DNA from: Erythrobacter sp. | GTDB taxonomy: Bacteria; Pseudomonadota; Alphaproteobacteria; Sphingomonadales; Sphingomonadaceae | Length of the DNA stretch: 12,939 bases | Reading direction: 5' to 3' | Assembly (NCBI GenBank): GCA_002695185.1 | Contig: NZOF01000121.1 | Span: forward strand, 1 to 12,939 | Shown here: positions 7,201-12,939 of the stretch, piece by piece | Layout: every line of letters starts with the position of its first letter | How positions within the stretch are numbered: position 1 is the first letter of the stretch | The notes under the pieces: generated by a model | What the model was told of the DNA's origin: nothing | Seen by the model: only the letters and a program-made list of their open reading frames with translations | Database searches by the model: none | Position numbers and translations under genes: made by a program

Positions 7201-10200
7201 CGCTCCAATGCAAGGGCTGCGGCTGGGAGTTCGATGGTTGGATCGGGACCAAGCAAGCCCTGCGAGCGACACCTCCGACGTTGTTCCTGCCCACGACGGA
7301 GTCGCTCCACCAGTGGCTGAACGATAGCCGCTATGGTGCCCTCTTTGGCGATGGCGGGTCCGGACCGCGCTGCATCCTCGCCGACGAGATTCACCTCTAT
7401 ACGCACATCCAAGGCGCGCAGATCGGATATGGGCTGCGCCGTCTCCTTGGCCGATGCGCTTTGAACGGCGATGCGCCCATCGCTGTCGGCATGAGCGCGA
7501 CGTTGGGCCGGCCCGCTCATGTTTGGCACCAGCTCGTTGGTGGCTCGGAGCCCCTGCTGATCGAGCCGCTTCCTGCCGAACGAAAGCCAAATCCCAAGGG
7601 GCGGGAATATTTCTACTTCGTCCAACCAGAGGTCGAGTCGCGCAATCGTGACGTGGCCGGCGCATCGACAACGATCCAGGCCGCCATGGCGCTCGCCCAC
7701 AACATGCATCGCCGGCATGGCAGCGAAGGAGGGTTTCGCGGTATCGTCTTTGTCGATTCGATCGACAAGCTGAAGCGGCTCCATGGCAATTACATGGATG
7801 CCGAAGTAGGCCAGAGCCTCGCCAGCCTCCGCACCAGGATCTACCCGGACCACCCCGCGACCGGTCTCCCACGGCGCGCCTGTTGCGGTGATCCGCTCGG
7901 ATGCGACCTGTTCCGTGATGGCGAGTGCTGGACGTTCGCGGCCACCGATCAGAGGCAATGGACCGCGCGTGGCCCGTACATCCCGGGCAATCCGCTCAGT
8001 GTCGCCCGCTTTCCCGTTTACTCGGGGAGTAGCGCTCGCATCGAAACAGAAATCCAGCGGAGCGATCTGGTCTTTTCAACAGCGTCGCTCGAGGTTGGGT
8101 ATGACGATCCGGACATGGCGTTCGTCTACCAGCATTATGCTCCCTCGAACCTCGCCAGCTTCGTTCAACCCAAAGGCCGCGGCGGTCGCGGCAATGATGA
8201 TCGTCCGGTCACTGGCATCACGCTTTCGATCTACTCGGCTCGGGACTCCTGGTACTATCGCCGTCCAACCGCACTCCTGGACAGCCGCGGTTTCGAAGTT
8301 CCCTTGAACCTCTCAAACCCGATCGTGTCGCGCGGCCAACTCGCAACGCTGCTCCTAGATCTCATCGCGCGGCGTGAGGTTTTACGCCTGCCCGCAATCG
8401 GGAGCGGGGGCCACCCATCGGGCGAGATCGTTTCGGAGTTCAGCGAGGCCTGTTCACGCCTGTTCGATGACGATCCCTTTACTCGGCTGGGCTATGCCGA
8501 CGCCGAAGCGTTCATCCGAGACATCACGTCCAAATTCGGCACCTTTCCTACCGATGAGCATGCCAGGACCAGACGTGCCCGGATCGAATGGGTGCCACGG
8601 ACTCTGTTCGGGGCTGCGGATCTGCCGAGTGTCGACATCCGAGTCCCCATTCATGGCGGCGACCCGATCATCAAGAGCGAGGATATTTCGCTGGGCCTTG
8701 GCGCGGCAGCGCCAGGCAATGCGACCCGCCGGTGGGGCAGCATTGAGGTTCATTGGCGGGCGCCCAAGCTCGGGCGCGCTCCCTATCTCAACGCGCAGGA
8801 AGAGGCTCTCGCCGAACGGATCGATCTTGGCAGTGCAGTTGAACTCCTCGCCAACTTGCCAATCGAGGCGCGCGAAGATCTCGGGGATGCTCCAATCTCG
8901 CCGACGATCCTGCGTCCCACGAACTTGGGCACGGACCTTATCGGCCTGGTTCGCGGTGGCGGCTGGACGCCGCTTATCGAATGGGATGCCCAGAACTGGG
9001 CCGCCAAGCCGATCCCGGAGAATGTCGATCCGGCGGCGGCGCTCGACATGCGCAGCACAGGTTCGCTCCGTGGCTTTCCAACCCTGCGCTTCGACAGGGA
9101 GGGCATGCCTGCCGATATTGGCGACATGCGCCCTATTCTTTCCGGGTTCGAGACCTATGTGGGCAGCGCGACGAGCAGCCCCGGCCTTCACCTGTCGCGT
9201 ATCTATTGGGGGGCGGATGCTGAGGTCAGGATTGTCGAACAGGCCGACCCGATCGGAGTCTCCCAGACGTTCACGGACGCGACCGGCGAGACATCGCAGT
9301 TCATAGGCTACACGATGGAGAGCGAAGGTGTCCGCTTCGCTCTTCGCTCAGACCGCATTGACGCGTTCCTCGATGCGGAAATGTCCAGGCTCGCCGGCGA
9401 CTCTGCTGATCAGCGATGGCACCGCAATCAGATGCTGCGCTACATCGTACAGCGGCGGGCTCGAAACGCGGGGATCAATGGGTACGAAGCCCGACGCGCC
9501 GCTGAACTGGTAGTTGCTGCTGCCGATAGTCCCGCCCTGTGCGGCGACCTCGCGAAGTTGCTCAAGATGTGGAGCGACACGGCCCTCGGCGATCTATTCA
9601 AGCGCACCTACCATGAAGCGCTCTCGAGCCATCCGCTGCTGAGCGAGCGCCGGATCGATCGACTCATTGGAACGCTCGCCGGCACCCGCTTTAACGAATT
9701 GCTCCGCCATATCATGGAAGCGCAGAAGTCCGATGACCATCTTCGTGCATTTCTGCGCAGCCAGTTGGTCCATAGTTTGGCCGTGCGCCTTCGCCAAAGC
9801 TTCGTGCTGCACGGCCGGGGCGAGGAGCGGCGCGTGGTCGCGCATGTGAAGCTACCGGTGCAGTTCGGTAACCGCTCGGAGGACGTGATCACGATCGCTG
9901 AGAATGGTGTCGGTGGCGACGGCACGACCAGGACGTTCATCGAGCAGGCGCATGACGCGTTTGGTGACTTTATGAGCGGCTTCGCCGACACTTGCCCCAA
10001 CGCCGCTGAAGACCAGTTGGTAGAAGCGGCCCATCAGGCCTACGTTCACCATGAGCATTGGCGTGCGCTCGATCCTCGGCGCCCCGAGACGCTGGACGCG
10101 ATCGGCGGCGATCTCGGCATCGACTTTCATGTCGCTGGTCCGCCGTCGCCCCAGCAACTTCTCCGCCTGCTCTATGCCAATGAAGCGATCGGTGGCCAAC

Positions 10201-10574
10201 AAGTCGCACTGTATGACATCTGGCAAGAGGTGATGGCGGCAAAGGGAGCGCTGAAATCCCTCATCGGACGAGAGCCCGATGGGTGGGAGATCGTCAGCGC
10301 GGCCTCCAAAGGTGCTCTCGACGGGACCTATCCCACGCTGGCAACGATGCTGAGCGCGTATTCACAAATTGAAGGGGCGGCGCAGGACGGCAGCCTCTCC
10401 CCAGGCGAACGGCTGGCCGATCAGATCTACCGCGTCAGCGGCAGGCTTTGCTTCGACGGCTGCCTGGCCTGTCTCCACGGAGACAGCGACCTCATGCCGT
10501 CGACCCTTGCGGAGGCTGCGGTAAGCCGCCGACTGCTGACGCGCTTCATGGAATCATGTCGCGCCATGGGCTGA
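4248..10574 (+). CDS. Giant dual helicase: UPF1/DNA2-type SF1 plus DpdJ/DrmA-like SF2
   Basis: This is a 2108-residue protein with two complete motors. The ATG at 4248 (MSAQEILRFL) overlaps the nuclease stop as ATGA; the upstream in-frame start at 4170 lies inside the nuclease gene and is unlikely. Residues about 45-470 are an SF1 UPF1/DNA2-like helicase: Walker A GPPGTGKT (66-73), VDEASQ (187-192), GDNKQLPP (215-222), IQGRERD (393-399) and NVTVTRARGK (427-436). Residues about 515-755 read as three winged-helix-like repeats. Residues about 820-1340 are an SF2 motor: DTGSGKTE (864-871), DEIH (1046-1049), SAT (1083-1085), STASLEVGYDDP (1277-1288) and QPKGRGGR (1307-1314). A zinc ribbon is inserted in it (C964, C969, C988, C991), with more cysteines at C1212, C1213, C1219 and C1227. 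The C-terminus has CX3CX2C (C2068, C2072, C2075), like DUF1998-type helicases. The SF2 part most resembles DpdJ or DrmA from memory. A role as the translocating part of a restriction complex with the nuclease is inferred. Confidence 0.88.
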   Translation: MSAQEILRFLRDPLDFADDPVDADIWDAGFSDVAQPLTEAANIPLRRAQIDAWHGLAHARAGLILGPPGTGKTHALAWMAAGYLEARRRAGLPCRILVSAFTRNAIINLIEAIAVRCQQLDVPPRIAFVGREPSSPLAPGVEHLDVDDAAALLTEDYAVAGMTVWGLNRLIDAQGGFTGAFFHLTCVDEASQMVLSHGLMAIAGMAENGRILVAGDNKQLPPIRVEHEHDVDGRRLGSSLYAFLQAAGVPEFPFDETFRLNEPLTRFPRDRFYENRYQSVVPERCLPLIEDWEQGLDDWERVALDPEYPICVLIHDGPPTGSSNPFEATVAARLGRLLFRRLPPTKDGADDAEKWQHRLAIVSPHRAQNALIRNMLAQGPEGAGAVVETVDRIQGRERDAMVVSYTVADPEFALAEAEFIFSPERLNVTVTRARGKLILIISRRLLEVVPSDEELVDKAETLREFIFRAKYADSVKLSAPDHGQVNVDVCVLPFSDEAPLPQIAAPARPVRDDLADLTPGHLRILEEIRKMAGVNKWGTVPDYTLARAMRSDAKRIFPDLRLLQRHGHIALEHVQGTPPFWSITPLTNQRALYSLDTDELVDRVEEAIMLAGAGRRGALYRRVRDAFDWLGADGEDQFKPVLDGLEADKVVQYEMINNRLYVARVRTEPADARDLAEALGEDLQPADYILLNHLEDHEARRINFGVFEEWHAPMDLARGLGASLSEVAESLRRLSLHGHVLIAEEGRVRSRMAEMARAVRYSKQRFHKDDAGDRPYLVRGLKVELRNREKPAYESPLRDAVAAVEAKHGQGSEPTAAFGMVAEMLRRAWNAPSPNLAGFQDRAFTAIFDAWVGSGDERFVIAADTGSGKTEAACLPIIAGATLDLLRSIGGTRAILVYPRVRLAANQAQRLARYLAALRNVDGAPRLTLGLQNGAVPEGWHYADPETWEPTGRTGEYHFPFFMCPEPACGAPLAIAAGINGAPDTLQCKGCGWEFDGWIGTKQALRATPPTLFLPTTESLHQWLNDSRYGALFGDGGSGPRCILADEIHLYTHIQGAQIGYGLRRLLGRCALNGDAPIAVGMSATLGRPAHVWHQLVGGSEPLLIEPLPAERKPNPKGREYFYFVQPEVESRNRDVAGASTTIQAAMALAHNMHRRHGSEGGFRGIVFVDSIDKLKRLHGNYMDAEVGQSLASLRTRIYPDHPATGLPRRACCGDPLGCDLFRDGECWTFAATDQRQWTARGPYIPGNPLSVARFPVYSGSSARIETEIQRSDLVFSTASLEVGYDDPDMAFVYQHYAPSNLASFVQPKGRGGRGNDDRPVTGITLSIYSARDSWYYRRPTALLDSRGFEVPLNLSNPIVSRGQLATLLLDLIARREVLRLPAIGSGGHPSGEIVSEFSEACSRLFDDDPFTRLGYADAEAFIRDITSKFGTFPTDEHARTRRARIEWVPRTLFGAADLPSVDIRVPIHGGDPIIKSEDISLGLGAAAPGNATRRWGSIEVHWRAPKLGRAPYLNAQEEALAERIDLGSAVELLANLPIEAREDLGDAPISPTILRPTNLGTDLIGLVRGGGWTPLIEWDAQNWAAKPIPENVDPAAALDMRSTGSLRGFPTLRFDREGMPADIGDMRPILSGFETYVGSATSSPGLHLSRIYWGADAEVRIVEQADPIGVSQTFTDATGETSQFIGYTMESEGVRFALRSDRIDAFLDAEMSRLAGDSADQRWHRNQMLRYIVQRRARNAGINGYEARRAAELVVAAADSPALCGDLAKLLKMWSDTALGDLFKRTYHEALSSHPLLSERRIDRLIGTLAGTRFNELLRHIMEAQKSDDHLRAFLRSQLVHSLAVRLRQSFVLHGRGEERRVVAHVKLPVQFGNRSEDVITIAENGVGGDGTTRTFIEQAHDAFGDFMSGFADTCPNAAEDQLVEAAHQAYVHHEHWRALDPRRPETLDAIGGDLGIDFHVAGPPSPQQLLRLLYANEAIGGQQVALYDIWQEVMAAKGALKSLIGREPDGWEIVSAASKGALDGTYPTLATMLSAYSQIEGAAQDGSLSPGERLADQIYRVSGRLCFDGCLACLHGDSDLMPSTLAEAAVSRRLLTRFMESCRAMG
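10469..10486. repeat. 18-bp inverted repeat near the end of the helicase gene
   Basis: CTGTCTCC at 10469-10476 and GGAGACAG at 10479-10486 are perfect 8-base arms around AC. It lies within the codons after the last zinc cysteines of the helicase and about 70 bases past the stop of the minus-strand gene. As RNA it could form a hairpin ending the minus-strand message, but no T-run follows on either strand. The coding constraint may explain it by chance. Confidence 0.4.
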
Positions 10575-11282
10575 CACCGTGAACAGGGCCAAGGCGTCAT
10601 GATCTCGGATCCAGCCGAGTATCTCGTCCGTCAGGTCTGACAATCGCACCGGCCGAGCAGCGACAGCCACAAGGAATGCCGCGATCGGCGGAGCCACGCC
10701 GACCGCAAGCAGTCGATCGTTCAACGCGGATGCTTCCGCCACGAGCGTGTCGCGCTCCTTCACCCGATCAGCAGGCGGGCGGCTCGCATCTTCGAGCTTC
10801 TGGGCACGGGCTGCCAACTTCAGTAGGTCGCTGCCGAGTGCCTCGACACCAGGAATATTGGCCAGCACTTCGCCCAGTGCCGCCTGTCCCCCGAGGGCAT
10901 CCTGGGCCGCCTTCCGCCACACGCCTTCGATGCCTCTCTCGATCTTCTCCATCTCGAAGGGAAGTCGGGTCAGGCCGATCTGGTTGATAGCGTCCAACTG
11001 TTCGATTGTGGGCTCACCCGCGAGAATGCGGCTCATCCTCACAATCTCGCCGAGCGACGCGCCGATTTCGGATCGCACGGCTTCAAAATCCGCATTGGCC
11101 GCTTTGACCAGCGTGGCCAAGCCTTCGAGCAGAGCGGGAAGGCCATCCAGCCGCTCTGCTGACGCGGTCGCCTTCTGGAGCGCGGTTCCGAGTCTGGCAC
11201 GCTCTTTCGCTTTGTCGATCTTGGGCAATAGCTCGATCAATTCGTCGAGTGGAGCGAGCGTGGTGTCGGCTACATCATCCAT
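10554..11282 (-). CDS. Helical protein of unknown function, second gene of convergent operon
   Basis: This is a 242-residue protein I do not recognise. It is almost entirely predicted helix, acidic and rich in Ala, Leu and Glu, with heptad-like stretches at about 12-75 (LDELIELLPKIDKAKERARL) and 150-185 (LLKLAARAQKLEDASRPPAD). It has no cysteines, no nucleotide-binding loop and no signal peptide. The stretch at about 200-215 (VAPPIAAFLVAVAARPV) is hydrophobic but short for a membrane segment. The C-terminus LSDLTDEILGWIRDHD looks like a small folded motif. The ATG at 11282 overlaps the stop of the gene before it (TAATG) behind a good ribosome binding site, so the two proteins are translationally coupled and probably form a complex. 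The 3' end overlaps the giant helicase gene tail to tail by 21 bp. It may be an accessory subunit of the same system. Confidence 0.82.
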   Translation of the reverse strand: MDDVADTTLAPLDELIELLPKIDKAKERARLGTALQKATASAERLDGLPALLEGLATLVKAANADFEAVRSEIGASLGEIVRMSRILAGEPTIEQLDAINQIGLTRLPFEMEKIERGIEGVWRKAAQDALGGQAALGEVLANIPGVEALGSDLLKLAARAQKLEDASRPPADRVKERDTLVAEASALNDRLLAVGVAPPIAAFLVAVAARPVRLSDLTDEILGWIRDHDALALFTVSAHGAT

Positions 11283-12939
11283 TACGCGACCTCATCAAAC
11301 GTGGTCTGCAGCGCTTCCGCCGCGGCCGCTAATCGCTCGCCAAAGCTCTGTACGACCGAGAGATCGCCGGCGCTCTTATTGCCCTCGACGAAGGCACGGG
11401 CGTATTTATAGGCTGCGTCAACCGCGAGTTCGGCTTTCTCCAGCGTCTCCAAGGCAAGCCGCAAGGATGCTATCGGAACCCCAAGCGTGTGCGCCAACTT
11501 CTCAGCCTCTCCTTGGAAACCAACGTCGTCCGAGAGCAGATAGTCCGCCAGTCGCTCCCACGCAGGATCAGCCTCGTTCAACAACCCCGCATTCGCGGCA
11601 CGAGCCCGTGCCGTTGAATATTCCTGATATTGTACGGGCGCGGCCTGGACGAACGCCGAGACGGTCCGCGTCATTGCATCGTCGACCTTCGCCAGATGAT
11701 GGCTGAAGCTCGATTGCCGAAGCAGAGCCAGGGCACGCTCCTTGCGCTGCGATAGGCTCTTGTTCTCGCGCTCCGGAATGTGCCGCAATTGGCCATCGGT
11801 TTGACAGGCAAGTTCAACAAGCTTGCCGATTTCCTCAAGCCCCTTGGAGAACTCCGGCTTGGCGGGAACCGGCACGGTCCGCATCGTGTCGCGAAGGCTT
11901 TTCATCGCTGCCGCGACCGCTCCCGCGTTCATCAGCGGAGCACCGCTACCAAGCGGGAGGTTCAACGATTGCCTCAGCATACCGCGAAGCTTGTCGTGCC
12001 AGTAGCTCGTCGCCTTGACCAACTCGCCCCACGACTCGACCCGATCATCCGGAAGGCTTTTCGCCTCCTGCTCCTCCGAGAGCAGTTCCTGGAACTGCTC
12101 CTCCAGCGGAGAATCTGGTGAGATCGCGCCGCGAAGCCAGGCTCGCGCCAGCAACACCTGAACTGTCGCTCCATCGATCGACCATGGGTCGTCCTGAGCC
12201 AAGCGACGCTCCAACTGCGCCGATGCGAGTTCGGCCAGACGTCGCAGCAATCTCGCAATCGCGCGGCGATTGCTCTCCAGTTGCAGCGGCTGGAGGGCAG
12301 TGCCCAACCGATTGGTGATGTAGGCTTCGATCCCGCGGGTCGCCCAATCTTCACGTGGAATGACAAAGTGCCGAATGTCGGTTCTGCCTGACCCTTCCAG
12401 CTTCACATTGTCCTTGGTAAAGACGCGTTCCCAAAGACCGAACTGAGGCTCAGGAAGCAGTTCCCGCGCCTCGTTCATAAGGTCGATGAGCAGGATCTCC
12501 CAGGCACTCGGATCGCTGATCGGCTTCCCGTCACGCCAGAGCAGCGCTTGCTCCGCGAGTGCTTTGAGGCGCGTCATTGAGACAGTTGGACTTGTCGGCG
12601 ACGACCTTCCGCCAGGCGAACTCGACCTTCCAGAAGTTGTCGAAGTCAGGGGATTGATAGGCGCGGGTGTTGATGGAGCCGGGGCACCCGGAGTGGGGCC
12701 TGCGGGCATCTCCGGCTCCGGCACCTCTGAGGCCGACCCGCCCGACTGCATAGCCACAGCAGGCGACGAAGTTCCAGCCGAGTCCAGGCCCTCGCCGAGC
12801 CAAGGGAGCCGGAAAGCCTCGAAGACGCCGTCCGCTACGCCCGAGACGGAGCGCGTACCCTCGGCCGTTACGCCGACGTGAACTTCGCTCGTGCGATCGC
12901 CCCAGAGCATCATGAGTCGGCGCAATTGCTCCCGCCGAC
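11282..12939 (-). CDS. C-terminal part (over 547 residues) of an unidentified protein, 5' truncated by window edge
   Basis: The frame is open from the right edge of the window to a TAA at 11284-11282. The TTG at 12925 could serve as a start, but the codons before it remain open (RREQ) and read as protein, so the gene most likely continues outside the window. Residue numbers here count from that TTG. Residues 1-48 (RRLMMLWGDRTSEVHVGVT and on) look like the end of a folded domain. Residues about 50-118 are a disordered linker rich in Ser, Pro, Gly, Ala and Thr. From about 119 to the end the protein is helical, with WEILLIDLMNEARELLPEP at about 143-161 and many Arg/Glu-rich helices, and no Walker motif. 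I do not recognise it. The layout suggests a large multidomain protein, perhaps with an ATPase beyond the edge, whose helical tail works with the coupled 242-residue protein. A link to DpdG, DpdH or DpdI is possible but untested. Confidence 0.75.
   Translation of the reverse strand, partial: RREQLRRLMMLWGDRTSEVHVGVTAEGTRSVSGVADGVFEAFRLPWLGEGLDSAGTSSPAVAMQSGGSASEVPEPEMPAGPTPGAPAPSTPAPINPLTSTTSGRSSSPGGRSSPTSPTVSMTRLKALAEQALLWRDGKPISDPSAWEILLIDLMNEARELLPEPQFGLWERVFTKDNVKLEGSGRTDIRHFVIPREDWATRGIEAYITNRLGTALQPLQLESNRRAIARLLRRLAELASAQLERRLAQDDPWSIDGATVQVLLARAWLRGAISPDSPLEEQFQELLSEEQEAKSLPDDRVESWGELVKATSYWHDKLRGMLRQSLNLPLGSGAPLMNAGAVAAAMKSLRDTMRTVPVPAKPEFSKGLEEIGKLVELACQTDGQLRHIPERENKSLSQRKERALALLRQSSFSHHLAKVDDAMTRTVSAFVQAAPVQYQEYSTARARAANAGLLNEADPAWERLADYLLSDDVGFQGEAEKLAHTLGVPIASLRLALETLEKAELAVDAAYKYARAFVEGNKSAGDLSVVQSFGERLAAAAEALQTTFDEVA
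11289..11296 (-). promoter_or_regulatory. Ribosome binding site of the 242-residue protein gene
   Basis: Read on the minus strand, GATGAGGT ends six bases before the ATG at 11282. It lies within the last codons of the upstream gene, consistent with coupling through the TAATG overlap. Confidence 0.55.

Noticed and set aside
6978..7958. 326-residue minus-strand open frame
   Set aside because: It lies opposite the core motifs of the SF2 helicase and has no domain or ribosome binding site of its own.
8374..9306. 310-residue plus-strand open frame in another phase of the helicase gene
   Set aside because: Its composition is Arg/Ser/Pro-rich, as in out-of-frame GC-rich reading, and the helicase frame is continuous through it.
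10469..10486. Intrinsic terminator for the converging operons
   Set aside because: The stem is good but no T-run follows on either strand, and it lies within conserved codons.
10747..11706. 319-residue plus-strand open frame opposite the convergent operon
   Set aside because: It is Ser/Arg/Pro-rich low-complexity sequence, and the minus-strand frames have natural composition, coupling and a ribosome binding site.

Overview
The window is GC-rich, gene-dense bacterial DNA. QueE has the CX14CX2C cluster motif and an alphaproteobacterial-looking N-terminus, and QueD and QueC look similar in style. An alphaproteobacterium, perhaps of a sphingomonad or rhizobial type, is therefore the best guess from sequence alone. 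No rRNA, tRNA, transposase, integrase or CRISPR array is visible. The gene content is that of an accessory island, probably a defence or DNA-modification island, rather than housekeeping DNA.

Layout. Positions 1-10574 are one tightly packed plus-strand operon. It begins with the 3' end of an unidentified gene (1-222). A complete 7-deazaguanine block follows: queE (225-857), queD (857-1231) and queC (1228-1941), which together convert dihydroneopterin triphosphate to preQ0. After a 51-bp gap holding a hairpin and a good ribosome binding site comes a 752-residue Cas4/RecB-like nuclease (1993-4251). It overlaps by 4 bp a 2108-residue protein (4248-10574) that carries two different helicase motors: a UPF1/DNA2-type SF1 helicase and a DEIH-box SF2 helicase of the DpdJ/DrmA kind. 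On the minus strand a second operon converges on the first. A 5'-truncated helical protein with a Ser/Pro/Gly-rich linker (12939-11282) is translationally coupled to a 242-residue helical protein (11282-10554). The last 21 bp of the minus-strand gene overlap the end of the giant helicase gene.

Interpretation. preQ0 made by QueE, QueD and QueC is a precursor of queuosine in tRNA and also of 7-deazaguanine bases in DNA (the Dpd system). Here preQ0 synthesis sits in the same operon as a predicted DNA nuclease and a double helicase, which argues for DNA modification coupled to restriction. It does not look like a plain queuosine operon. No base-inserting DpdA-type transglycosylase can be confirmed in the window. 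The truncated first gene, or genes beyond either edge, could supply it. The nuclease and the SF1 half of the giant protein look like a single-chain TM0106-type nuclease-helicase that has been split in two, with the helicase half then fused to an SF2 motor. That arrangement is the most distinctive feature of the locus.
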